From: G965195345 sp965277775
Lineage (GTDB): Bacteria > Pseudomonadota > Gammaproteobacteria > CAKMZV01
Assembly: GCA_965277775.1 (NCBI GenBank)
Contig: OZ255843.1
Coordinates: 1,178,001 to 1,242,000 of the forward strand
Direction: 5' to 3'
DNA: 64,000 nt
The position numbers and the translations under genes are program-made. Below are positions 1 through 8,053 of this stretch, piece by piece. The notes under the pieces are model-generated. The model saw only the letters and a program-made list of their open reading frames with translations, was not told the DNA's origin and made no database searches. The stretch's first letter is position 1, and each line of letters starts with the position of its first letter.

Positions 1-2
1 TT

Positions 3-236
3 CATGCCAACCGTGTGGCTATGCACGTTGCGGCAGAATATAAGGTTTTGAAGTCTTGGCCGGCTCTCGGTCGCACAAATAAGTCCATTCAGGTTGGTGG
101 TAAAAGGTGGGCATGGACAGCGACCACAACAAATACACCCGACAAAAATGTCCGTCGTGTGACCATTGAAATTTATCCAGATGGTAAAAATAAGTCTGCA
201 GCCAAAGTTTTAATCTTTCAGTCGAAGCCGTTATGA
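3..236 (+). CDS. gspI: Type II secretion minor pseudopilin GspI (3' part only)
   Basis: Minor pseudopilin of the type II secretion system; it sits in the GspI-J-K-H tip complex of the periplasmic pseudopilus. The gene enters the window already open, so the prepilin leader and hydrophobic helix lie outside. The visible 77 residues carry the GspI-typical C-terminal pattern: NRVA at the end of the helix, then a WPALG motif, a KRWAW strand and TPDKNVRRV. Its stop overlaps the start of gspJ by ATGA, which indicates translational coupling. Assignment rests on the C-terminal pattern plus the gspJ-N context. The next in-frame ATG (position 21) is inside the gene and is not the real start. Confidence 0.85.
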   Translation, partial: HANRVAMHVAAEYKVLKSWPALGRTNKSIQVGGKRWAWTATTTNTPDKNVRRVTIEIYPDGKNKSAAKVLIFQSKPL

Positions 237-871
237 ACACAAAAAACTTTGGCTTTACTCTGATTGAATTTCTGGTTGCCGTCGGAATATTCTCGCTGAT
301 CGCAACCATGGGCTATTCGGGTTTGTCCCAAGTGATCAAAACCCAGAAAGCGCAGACCAGAGCGCAAATAAAAATCAAAGACATTGAGCGCGCGCTCTTG
401 GTTATGGCTCGTGACTTTTATCAAATCGTCCCGCGGTCGGTGCGCAATAATCAAGGGAATTTAGTCGCCACTCTGGTCTTTGATGACAACTCAAATTTTA
501 TTGAATTTACCAAATTAAACAGTGCCATCCCCTATTTTTCCGAGGAAGAAGCACAATTTCGTCGATCGCGTCTCACAAGAGTGGGTTATAAATTAGAGGG
601 GAGCGATTTTTATCGTGAACACTACAATACCTTGGATCGCACCTTGGGCACAGTCCCAAGTAAAACGCTGATGCTAAAAGATGTGCTTGATTTTTCCGTA
701 CGATTTCTTGGCGCAGATCGAACTTGGAGTAAGTTTTGGCTCACCTCTAAAACGGATTTAGAGCAGTTGCCTGTGGCCATTGAAATCAAGCTGACGATAC
801 AAGGGGGCAATGAATACACGCATTTATTCCCTGTGCTAGAACCGCCAACCGCTCCAAAAACGTCATCATGA
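233..871 (+). CDS. gspJ: Type II secretion minor pseudopilin GspJ
   Basis: Inner-membrane-processed minor pseudopilin of the pseudopilus tip. The first 12 residues form a prepilin peptidase site: Gly7 followed by Phe8, with Glu12 at mature position +5, then a hydrophobic stretch to about residue 30 (FTLIEFLVAVGIFSLIATM). At 212 residues it has the usual GspJ length. The C-terminal half is typical, with variable beta-strand content and a VAIEIKLTI strand near the end. It overlaps gspI by 4 bp and gspK by 4 bp, so it belongs to one tightly coupled operon. Confidence 0.9.
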   Translation: MNTKNFGFTLIEFLVAVGIFSLIATMGYSGLSQVIKTQKAQTRAQIKIKDIERALLVMARDFYQIVPRSVRNNQGNLVATLVFDDNSNFIEFTKLNSAIPYFSEEEAQFRRSRLTRVGYKLEGSDFYREHYNTLDRTLGTVPSKTLMLKDVLDFSVRFLGADRTWSKFWLTSKTDLEQLPVAIEIKLTIQGGNEYTHLFPVLEPPTAPKTSS

Positions 872-1842
872 AAAACCTGTTGCGCACAAAAACTGCCAAA
901 AAAGCAGGCTTTGCTTTAATCACCGTCATGCTCATCTCGGGTATTGCTGCATTAATTGCAGCCAAGACAACGCTTGACAATCAAAATGCGATCCGAAGCA
1001 CCACCAACATCATTGGCTCTGATCAAGGTTTGTTGTATGTTTATAGCGTTGAAAATTGGGTGTTTCACTTTTTAGCCAAAGATGCGCGTGAAAGTAGCGC
1101 TGACTTTCCTGGGGAAGACTGGACCACCTCTGTACCACCATTGCCCATCGAAGGCGGAAACGTCTCTGGTACACTCACCGATGCCACCGCACGCTACAAC
1201 ATTAATAATTTAATCGATAAAGACGGCAAAGTGATTCCCGCCGAATATGAACGATTAGCGCGATTGCTAGAATTACTATCACTGCCTTCGGCTCTAGCCG
1301 ATACAATCACGGACTGGATGGACGCAAATGGGTCCGCACGAAGATATGGGGCTGAAGACAGCAGTTATTCCAGCCTTAATCCCCCTTATCGCACAGCCAA
1401 TCAAAAATTGACTGATATTTCGGAGCTGCGTTTGGTCTATGGGATGAAACCTAAGTACTACAATGCGCTTAAACAGCATTTGACGGTGCTGCCTTTACCA
1501 ACCCCAGTGAACGCAAATTTTGCCAATGATAAAACGCTGCGCATGTTAGATAAAGGCATAAACGCTGAAGTTGCCAGCGAAGTCATTCGCAAGCAAAACA
1601 AAAAAGAGGCATTCAGACAATATCAAACATTGGCACAAACCATGCAAAGTTTTAGTGAAGATCCCGATTTGGGCAAAAGAATAAACAATAAAATCATCAA
1701 CACAGCCACCCAATTTTTTAGATTAGAAACCGTTGTGAATTATAATGACACCCAAACGCGAGCTATTTCAATCATACAAAGAACAAACGATAAAGAAATC
1801 AAAGTGATATATCGAATACTAGGCGCTTGGGCAGATGACTGA
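868..1842 (+). CDS. gspK: Type II secretion minor pseudopilin GspK
   Basis: Large minor pseudopilin thought to cap the pseudopilus tip. The prepilin-type leader is present (Gly14 then Phe15-Ala-Leu-Ile-Thr), and the +5 residue is Thr rather than Glu, which is a known property of GspK. At 324 residues it has family length. The middle contains the GspK hallmark ARYNINNLI, followed by LADTITDWMDANGSA and a GAEDSSY segment of the calcium-binding helical domain. It overlaps gspJ by 4 bp and gspL by 8 bp. Confidence 0.93.
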   Translation: MKNLLRTKTAKKAGFALITVMLISGIAALIAAKTTLDNQNAIRSTTNIIGSDQGLLYVYSVENWVFHFLAKDARESSADFPGEDWTTSVPPLPIEGGNVSGTLTDATARYNINNLIDKDGKVIPAEYERLARLLELLSLPSALADTITDWMDANGSARRYGAEDSSYSSLNPPYRTANQKLTDISELRLVYGMKPKYYNALKQHLTVLPLPTPVNANFANDKTLRMLDKGINAEVASEVIRKQNKKEAFRQYQTLAQTMQSFSEDPDLGKRINNKIINTATQFFRLETVVNYNDTQTRAISIIQRTNDKEIKVIYRILGAWADD

Positions 1843-2878
1843 TAAACTTCTGCTCGATCTTGACCAAATCACTGAGCTTTACCAAGGTAAGGTGGCGCTT
1901 TTCCCTGCCAATTTGCTTTCTTTCCACACCCTTGAACTGCCTGTTAAAAGCGCCAAACAAGCGCTCACACTTGCCCCTGTTGCCTTAGAAGAGCAAAGCA
2001 ATCAGGACATTGAAAAACTGCACACCTCCGTTCATAAGCATCAGAATCAATGGTTTGTCTGGCTTTGTGATGCCGATGTTTTAGAGCATTGGCTAGAGCG
2101 CCTGAAACAGCTCAATTGTCAGCCTAAAAAATTACTGCCCGACTACATGGTGCTACCGGCCAGTGAGTCACCGTGTTATTGCATTGAGGGTCAACGCGCC
2201 ATTGTTCGATTAGATGAATTTCGTGGATTTTCGACCCATCACGATAAATTAGAGTTCGCCTTAAGCCTCGTTGGTCTTAAGTTGGCGGATGTCAATCACA
2301 TTGAAACGCCTTTTACAACCTTATTTGAACAATCAAAGAATGTGCGCTCGCCCATCAATTTATTACAGGGTCGATACAGCACAAAAACCGATATTTCTGC
2401 CATCACACGCCCTTGGCATTGGGGCGTTGCTGCTTCAATCTTACTTATATTGTCTTACGGCTCTCAATTAACGCTTCAAAACGAGTCGCTACAGCAGAGC
2501 ATCAATCAGCAAAAACAAGCCAATGTTGCGCGCTTTAAAGCCATCTTTCCCAAAATTGAAAAGGTGTCTAATGTCCGCAGTCAAGCAAACCAAGCGTTTA
2601 GAAAACTAAAACAACTGCAAGATTTACAATCAACCAGCTTGAGCGCATTACTCAACTCGGGCATCCCCATATTACAGCAAAACAACCAAGTTAAAATTGA
2701 GGCCATCACTTATCACGAATATACGCTACAGTTACAAATGAGCGCGCCGAGCGTCGGCGTTGCTGAAAACGTTAATAATGCATTTAAAGCCTTACCTGGC
2801 TTGGAAGTGACTGTGCAAAATCTCTCTCAAGACGGGTCGCTGACCAAAACCACCCTCAGCATAAGAAAGGCCGTCTAA
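1835..2878 (+). CDS. gspL: Type II secretion inner-membrane platform protein GspL
   Basis: Bitopic inner-membrane protein that links the cytoplasmic ATPase GspE to the assembly platform through GspM. It has 347 residues: an actin-like cytoplasmic region (about 1-185), a single transmembrane helix near residues 192-210 (WGVAASILLILSYG), and a periplasmic ferredoxin-like part at the C-terminus after a Gln-rich linker. The start overlaps the gspK stop (ATGACTGA). Sequence identity within GspL is low in general, so gene order and topology carry much of the call. Confidence 0.88.
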   Translation: MTDKLLLDLDQITELYQGKVALFPANLLSFHTLELPVKSAKQALTLAPVALEEQSNQDIEKLHTSVHKHQNQWFVWLCDADVLEHWLERLKQLNCQPKKLLPDYMVLPASESPCYCIEGQRAIVRLDEFRGFSTHHDKLEFALSLVGLKLADVNHIETPFTTLFEQSKNVRSPINLLQGRYSTKTDISAITRPWHWGVAASILLILSYGSQLTLQNESLQQSINQQKQANVARFKAIFPKIEKVSNVRSQANQAFRKLKQLQDLQSTSLSALLNSGIPILQQNNQVKIEAITYHEYTLQLQMSAPSVGVAENVNNAFKALPGLEVTVQNLSQDGSLTKTTLSIRKAV

Positions 2879-3364
2879 ATGTTCCCAACGTTCAAAGCCT
2901 GGTATAGCGCCCTACAAACAAGGGAGCAGCTATTCTTATCTATCGGCTTTCCAGTCATTCTCGTCATGATGATTTATTTGTTTTTTTGGGAACCCACCGT
3001 TGAACAACGTGCTGTGCTTGAACGTGAGTTACAAACGCAACAAAACCTCAACCGCTGGTTGAATGAACAAGCCGAACTGTACGCATCCAACCTAAAAACC
3101 ATTAAACTCAATGAAAATCTGGCAACATTGGTTGAAACCAGTTTACAAGAGGCCAGTTTAAGCAGTTATTCTATTCGGCTGTTTAAAGACTCGCAATCGA
3201 ACACCGTATTACAACTGGGTCGCATCCCATATACCCAATTCAATGCTTGGCTTTTAGACTTACAAGAACAAAATTCAATTTTCCTGATTGACGCCACCAT
3301 CCAAGCCCTAGATACCGCTGGTTATGTTGACGTAAAACTGGTCTTGAGCGACACCCCCAAATAA
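2879..3364 (+). CDS. gspM: Type II secretion inner-membrane protein GspM
   Basis: Partner of GspL in the inner-membrane platform. The protein has 161 residues with a short cytoplasmic N-terminus, one transmembrane helix at about residues 20-40 (VILVMMIYLFFW), and a periplasmic domain with a coiled-coil-prone Glu/Gln-rich start. It begins immediately after the gspL stop codon with no gap. The architecture, length and position between gspL and gspN fit GspM, which is poorly conserved in primary sequence. Confidence 0.87.
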   Translation: MFPTFKAWYSALQTREQLFLSIGFPVILVMMIYLFFWEPTVEQRAVLERELQTQQNLNRWLNEQAELYASNLKTIKLNENLATLVETSLQEASLSSYSIRLFKDSQSNTVLQLGRIPYTQFNAWLLDLQEQNSIFLIDATIQALDTAGYVDVKLVLSDTPK

Positions 3365-3372
3365 TAATCTTC

Positions 3373-3909
3373 ATGCGTATTTGGTTCTTCATTTTCTTTT
3401 TGATTTGCTTGTGCATTACTGGCTTCGTCAATATGCCAGTTAAGTTTTTTTATGACGAATTTGTATCCGAAAAAATGACCCATGTATCTGTAACCAACAT
3501 CTCCGGTCGTTTTTGGCAGGGTCATGCCTCGCTTAAAAACGCCCCCCAGCTCCAAGCGATTAAGTTTAATGCGCCTAAAATTGAATGGCAACTTGATTTT
3601 GAGGCGCTCAAAGAGTTTAGGGTTCATTACGACATCAAAGTCAATCAATTGAACGTTCTCGGATTAAATCTTGGTGATTTTGCCATCAGCGCAGATTATT
3701 CGGATCAGGCACAAGCCACCTTGCAGGATGTTGCAAGCCCCTTAAAGATTAATGCCCGCCTTGATCACCTTAGCGAAGAGAAAGCGCTTATTCTGGAAGG
3801 AAACATAAAGCTGAAAGAAGCCAATCCGGCCTTAGAGTCATTGCTGTTATTGGGTGCTGAATTCATAAACCCATCTGGGGACTTTCGATTACGCTTTAAT
3901 ACCCAATGA
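3373..3909 (+). CDS. gspN: Type II secretion protein GspN
   Basis: Accessory bitopic inner-membrane component found in some type II secretion operons. The 178 residues comprise an N-terminal transmembrane anchor (about residues 2-20) and a periplasmic beta-rich domain with the family pattern VTNISGRFWQGHA near residue 40. It is shorter than most GspN proteins (around 250 residues), but no frameshift is visible: the next gene starts inside its stop (ATGA). It closes the gsp operon; gspC, D, E, F, G and H must lie upstream of the window or elsewhere. Confidence 0.8.
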   Translation: MRIWFFIFFLICLCITGFVNMPVKFFYDEFVSEKMTHVSVTNISGRFWQGHASLKNAPQLQAIKFNAPKIEWQLDFEALKEFRVHYDIKVNQLNVLGLNLGDFAISADYSDQAQATLQDVASPLKINARLDHLSEEKALILEGNIKLKEANPALESLLLLGAEFINPSGDFRLRFNTQ

Positions 3910-4658
3910 ACTCTGTGCCGCTTAGGGATGATGAAATCCTAAGATACAGCCGACACATTTTCCTCCCGCAAATTGATATAGCGGGTCAAACCACCTTAAA
4001 AAACACCCACGCTCTCATCGTTGGACTGGGCGGACTGGGCTCTCCAGTCGCTCAGTATTTAGCCGCATCGGGCATAGGGCGGCTCTCTCTCATCGATTTT
4101 GATGTCGTTGATGAATCCAACTTGGTGCGCCAACCCATTCACAGCAGTTTATCGCTTGGCCAATTAAAAACCGACTCCGCAAGAAATAATTTATCTGCCC
4201 TAAACCCCAATGTTGAATTGCACACTTACCCTCAAAAAGCCGACCAAGCGACTTTGCCTGAATTAATGGATGGCATTGACGTGGTCTTAGATTGTAGTGA
4301 TAATTTTGCCACTCGCCAAACCGTTAATCGCATCGCTTGGCAAAAAAAAGTGCCGCTCATTTCTGCAGCAGTCATTCGTTTAGAAGGTCAGCTTTGTGTG
4401 ATTGAGCCTCGATCTAACACCCCTTGTTATCGATGCTTATACGATCAACAGGACACATCTGACACCTGTGCAAACAGTGGCGTTCTTTCACCAGTTGCCG
4501 GTCTATTAGGGTGTATTCAGGCCACAGAAACCATCAAATATCTGCTAAACATTGGCGACTCCTTCGCTGGAAAATTGCTTTTGTTAGACGCCCAATTTTG
4601 GCAGCTTCGCACAGTAAAGCTTAGCAAGGATTCCGCTTGTCCCGTTTGTTCGGTTTAA
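3906..4658 (+). CDS. moeB: HesA/MoeB/ThiF family E1-like adenylyltransferase, probably MoeB
   Basis: ATP-dependent enzyme that adenylates the C-terminal glycine of a small ubiquitin-fold sulfur carrier (MoaD for MoeB, ThiS for ThiF). It has 250 residues, a Rossmann nucleotide site GLGGLGSPVAQYLAASGIG near residue 40, the DCSDN segment near 130, and zinc ligands in two CxxC pairs (CYRC near 174 and CPVC at the C-terminus). The start overlaps the gspN stop by ATGA. MoeB is preferred because moaE lies elsewhere in this window; ThiF cannot be excluded, since the two differ little in sequence and no thi genes are nearby. Confidence 0.82.
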   Translation: MNSVPLRDDEILRYSRHIFLPQIDIAGQTTLKNTHALIVGLGGLGSPVAQYLAASGIGRLSLIDFDVVDESNLVRQPIHSSLSLGQLKTDSARNNLSALNPNVELHTYPQKADQATLPELMDGIDVVLDCSDNFATRQTVNRIAWQKKVPLISAAVIRLEGQLCVIEPRSNTPCYRCLYDQQDTSDTCANSGVLSPVAGLLGCIQATETIKYLLNIGDSFAGKLLLLDAQFWQLRTVKLSKDSACPVCSV

Positions 4659-4701
4659 ATAATCTAAAAACCGAAGCGATTGAGGCAAACTTTGCAAAAT
4701 A

Positions 4702-4729
4702 TTGATAAAAAACCGACTTTATTTATGAT
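4702..4729 (+). promoter_or_regulatory. Candidate sigma-70 promoter of pckA
   Basis: TTGATA at 4702-4707 and TATGAT at 4724-4729 are separated by 16 bp, about 85 bp upstream of the pckA start. Read from sequence only. The A/T-rich surroundings make chance matches possible. Confidence 0.4.
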
Positions 4730-4814
4730 ATAAAACCATACTTTAAAATGAACTGTCTTTCCAAGCGCCTCTTACCAGAGAAAAACCTAACTTTATAGAC
4801 TTTTTAAAACTGCT

Positions 4815-6392
4815 ATGCCAACTGATCCCGCTCAAGTATCCATTGACTCCCTAATAGAAAAAAATAAGGAACGCCTTCGCTTAAGTGTGGCCAAATTGAT
4901 GAAATTTGCCATCTTAAATAAAGAAGCCGACCTGTCTATCACCGGCGCATTGGTGGCTAATACAGGGGTATTTACCGGCCGATCGCCCAAAGATAAATTC
5001 ATTGTTAAAGATGATAAAACCGCTGATTTAATCCACTGGGGTGCGGTCAACAAACCCATTTCCTCAGAGTCATTTGATTTGTTGCTGCAAGACATGCTCG
5101 AGCACGCCTCAAAAATGCCTTTGTACATACAAGAACTCTATGTTGGCATGGACGAAGCAGAGCGTAAACCCGTGCGCACCATCACTGAATTTGCTTGGCA
5201 CAGCCTATTTGCGCAAAATCTTTTTGTGAACGAGCCTTGGGAGGATGCCAAAGACCCTTGGACCGTGATCGATTTACCGAGCATGCCCGCCGTGCCTGAG
5301 CGCCATGGTTGTTTGACCAACACCATGATTGCGCTTGATTTCTCTCGGCGCATTGTGTTGATTGCCAATACGGCTTATGCGGGCGAAATTAAAAAGAGTT
5401 TATTTTCCGTTATGAATTGCGAGCTTCCAGCGCATGGCGTCTTTCCCATGCACTGCTCCGCCAATCACGATCAATATGGTCACACGGCCTTATTTTTTGG
5501 GCTTTCTGGCACAGGAAAAACCACGCTATCAGCAGATTCTGAACACGTTCTGGTGGGTGATGACGAACACGGTTGGAACCATGACGGTGTCTTTAATTTT
5601 GAGGGCGGATGTTATGCCAAAACCGTTGATTTATCAGAAAAAAAAGAACCCGTTATTTATGCCGCCACGAATCAGTTTGGCGCCGTTTTAGAAAATGTCG
5701 TCATCAATGAGCAGGGCGTTCCAAACTACGCAGATACCACCAAAACAGAGAATACCCGATCCGCCTATCCATTATCATTTGTTGCAAACGGCAGCCGCTT
5801 GGGCAAAGCGCCTCATCCGCAAAACATTTTCTTTTTAACTGCGGACGCCTCTGGTGTTTTTCCACCCATATCCAAACTAGACGCCGACGCGGCCATTTAT
5901 CACTTTTTATCTGGCTATACCTCAAAACTGGCTGGAACAGAGCGGGGCGTGGTAAAACCCGAGGCAACTTTTAGCACGTGCTTTGGCAGTCCTTTTCTAC
6001 CCTTACCTCCTGGTCGATACGCTGAACTGCTGCGTGAAAAATTACAACAGCACGACGTTAAAGTTTGGCTCATAAACACCGGCTGGCAAGGCGGGGGCTA
6101 TGGCTTTGGTAAGCGCATTGATCTGGCCTATACCCGCGCAATGATTGCCGCTGCAAGGCTCGGTGAACTGGATGATGCGCCATTAAAACGACATCCCATC
6201 TTGAACCTTGAGATGGTCATAGAATGTGCAGACATCCCATTTGAAGTGCTCTCTCCCGAAGAATCTTGGCAGGATAAAGAAGCCTACGCGGCTGAAACCA
6301 AAGCCATTGCTCAAAAGTTTGTGGAAAATTTCAAAAAATTTGAGGATCAAGTCAGCCCAGCAGTCATAGCAGCGGGCCCACGCCTGAGTTAA
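4815..6392 (+). CDS. pckA: Phosphoenolpyruvate carboxykinase (ATP)
   Basis: Cytosolic enzyme converting oxaloacetate plus ATP to phosphoenolpyruvate, CO2 and ADP, the first committed step of gluconeogenesis. The protein has 525 residues, the usual length of the ATP-type enzyme. Visible motifs are TGRSPKDKFIV near residue 55, the P-loop GLSGTGKTTLSAD near residues 228-240, the metal-site segment GDDEHGW, and NIFFLTADASGVFPP near 337. It stands alone between moeB and a convergent permease gene. No clear Shine-Dalgarno sequence precedes the ATG. Its presence points to growth on organic acids or to anaplerotic balancing. Confidence 0.97.
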   Translation: MPTDPAQVSIDSLIEKNKERLRLSVAKLMKFAILNKEADLSITGALVANTGVFTGRSPKDKFIVKDDKTADLIHWGAVNKPISSESFDLLLQDMLEHASKMPLYIQELYVGMDEAERKPVRTITEFAWHSLFAQNLFVNEPWEDAKDPWTVIDLPSMPAVPERHGCLTNTMIALDFSRRIVLIANTAYAGEIKKSLFSVMNCELPAHGVFPMHCSANHDQYGHTALFFGLSGTGKTTLSADSEHVLVGDDEHGWNHDGVFNFEGGCYAKTVDLSEKKEPVIYAATNQFGAVLENVVINEQGVPNYADTTKTENTRSAYPLSFVANGSRLGKAPHPQNIFFLTADASGVFPPISKLDADAAIYHFLSGYTSKLAGTERGVVKPEATFSTCFGSPFLPLPPGRYAELLREKLQQHDVKVWLINTGWQGGGYGFGKRIDLAYTRAMIAAARLGELDDAPLKRHPILNLEMVIECADIPFEVLSPEESWQDKEAYAAETKAIAQKFVENFKKFEDQVSPAVIAAGPRLS

Positions 6393-6400
6393 ATCGCTTG

Positions 6401-7153
6401 CTAATTCAATAAAAGCTTGATGATAAAGACGGTTAAAACAACGTAAAGTACGCGTTTTATCCAAACTTCGCCTTTGACCACCGAAGTGTACGCGCCCAAA
6501 TAGCCCCCAATGCTGGTGCCAATAGCGAGCGTTAGACCCACCACCCATAATATTTCAACATTTGAGGCAAAAACAGCCAATGCGACGATGGTATAGGTCA
6601 ATACGATCGTGACCTTATGCATATTGGTTCGGACCAAATCTATGCCCATAATGCGGTTTAAAATGGGCATGAGAATAAAACCAACGCCTATTTGAATGAA
6701 GCCACCCCAAAAACCGGCAAATACCATGCAAATGTGTCCCAAAACAAGATTTTTTTGAGTTTTGGATTCTTGAGCCTTTGCCCCTTCTCCGCCGCCGAAT
6801 GCCGTCACAACCATGACGGCAATCATGACTGTGATCAATACGTAGTTAAACCAAGCACCCTCAAGCTTAATGCCCACTGAGGCGCCACCAAGCGCTCCAA
6901 AAGCGGCACAAATTGATAAGGTTATACTCAGCTTCAGGTCGTGAAAGCCTTTTCTAAAGAAGCTCAATACCGCAAAAATGTTTTGAAATAAAATCCCGAT
7001 GCGATTGGTCCCATTTGCCACAGGCGCGGGAATGCCCATAAATAGCATGATGGGTATGGTTAATAATGAACCACCGCCAGCCATAACATTCAGCCAGCCT
7101 GAAGCGATGCCGACAACGGCAATTAAACCCAGCTCTAAATAAGTCAATGTCAT
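6401..7153 (-). CDS. TauE/SafE (TSUP) family membrane permease
   Basis: Predicted inner-membrane transporter of the sulfite exporter TauE/SafE family, whose members move small organic or sulfur-containing anions such as sulfite, sulfoacetate and taurine. The substrate here is unknown. About eight hydrophobic segments are visible. The family motif occurs twice: GIASGWLNVMAGGGSLLTIP near residue 20 and GGFIQIGVGFILMP near residue 155. The start is placed at the ATG at 7153 because AAAGG lies 6-8 bp upstream; a TTG two codons earlier is weaker. It lies just downstream of rnpB on the same strand and converges with pckA. Confidence 0.85.
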   Translation of the reverse strand: MTLTYLELGLIAVVGIASGWLNVMAGGGSLLTIPIMLFMGIPAPVANGTNRIGILFQNIFAVLSFFRKGFHDLKLSITLSICAAFGALGGASVGIKLEGAWFNYVLITVMIAVMVVTAFGGGEGAKAQESKTQKNLVLGHICMVFAGFWGGFIQIGVGFILMPILNRIMGIDLVRTNMHKVTIVLTYTIVALAVFASNVEILWVVGLTLAIGTSIGGYLGAYTSVVKGEVWIKRVLYVVLTVFIIKLLLN

Positions 7154-7181
7154 CGCCAACCTTTAACCTTAGTGTTGATAG

Positions 7182-7522
7182 AAACGAGTCAGTCTATAAG
7201 CCGGGTTCTGTCGTGGACAGTCATTCATCTTGGATTGTTGTCACCAACAACCTCTTCGCAACCTACCCAGAAGCCAGTGGGGCACACTGTGTTGTTACAC
7301 ATGCTTCTCTATTTGGTCTTGCTCCCGATGGGGTTTACCCTGCCATTGATGTTACCACCAATGCGGTGCGCTCTTACCGCACCATTTCACCCTTACTTTA
7401 AAAAAGCGGTATCTTTTCTGTGGCACTTTCCATTAGCTCACGCTATCCAGATGTTATCTGGCATCTTGCCCTATGGAGCCCGGACTTTCCTCTGCGTACA
7501 GCGACTGCCTGACTGACTCGCT
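7182..7522 (-). ncRNA. rnpB: RNase P RNA (bacterial type A)
   Basis: Catalytic RNA that removes 5' leaders from tRNA precursors. On the minus strand the 5' conserved block GAGGAAAGTCCGGGCTCCAT (near 7495-7475) and the 3' block GACAGAACCCGGCTTATAGA (near 7215-7195) are diagnostic. Helix P1 pairs cgagtcagtc at the 5' end (around 7511-7520) with gactgactcg at the 3' end (around 7185-7194). The internal GGTGAAAGGGTGCGGTAAGA segment is also recognisable. Length of about 340 nt is normal. Open reading frames across this stretch are incidental. Confidence 0.97.
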
Positions 7523-7527
7523 TGTCC

Positions 7528-7533
7528 ATTATA
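7528..7533 (-). promoter_or_regulatory. -10 element of rnpB
   Basis: A perfect TATAAT on the minus strand ends 6-7 bp before the inferred 5' end of RNase P RNA. No good -35 box is visible at 16-18 bp. Confidence 0.55.
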
Positions 7534-7669
7534 CTGTATGGTCGCATTCAACCTTGTATCTCAACTTTCAATGCTGAAAGCACTTTATTTGAATAATTAG
7601 CAAACGCATCTCATTCCCAATAATCATATAATGGCTGACTCAAACACACCCAATAATACGGAGCATAGA

Positions 7670-8053
7670 ATGCGCAAAAAAATCATAAACACCGAACACG
7701 CCCCTCAAGCCATTGGCACTTATTCACAAGCTGTACAGGCGGGTGATTTTGTTTACATCTCTGGTCAAATTCCCCTTGACCCACAAACCATGGAAGTCAA
7801 TAATGCCTCTTTTGCAGACGAAACCCACCAGGTGTTTCAAAATTTAAAAGCCGTGACTGAAGCCGCTGGCGGCCAACTGAGCGATGCGGTTAAATTAACC
7901 ATCTATCTGACCGATTTGAGCCATTTTGCAACCGTCAACGAAATCATGGCCCAATACTTTTCGGCGCCCTTTCCTGCACGCGCAGCCATTGGTATTGCCA
8001 GCCTGCCAAAATCGGTTCGCATTGAAATTGACGCGGTCTTGTATTTGCCTTAA
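7670..8053 (+). CDS. ridA: RidA family enamine/imine deaminase
   Basis: Small cytosolic trimer-forming protein that hydrolyses reactive 2-aminoacrylate and related enamines produced by PLP enzymes. It has 127 residues. Typical N-terminus: INTEHAPQAIGTYSQAVQAG, then VYISGQIPLDP and the C-terminal signature FPARAAIGIASLPKSVRIEID, including the conserved arginine that binds substrate carboxylate. The ATG at 7670 is preferred over one 13 codons upstream because GGAG lies 7 bp before it and family members begin here. Its stop overlaps the recG start (TAATG), so the two are probably co-transcribed. Confidence 0.93.
   Translation: MRKKIINTEHAPQAIGTYSQAVQAGDFVYISGQIPLDPQTMEVNNASFADETHQVFQNLKAVTEAAGGQLSDAVKLTIYLTDLSHFATVNEIMAQYFSAPFPARAAIGIASLPKSVRIEIDAVLYLP

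Noticed and set aside
7147..7516. Two open frames on the plus strand across the RNase P RNA gene
   Set aside because: They run antisense to the well-supported rnpB and show no family motifs or ribosome sites.
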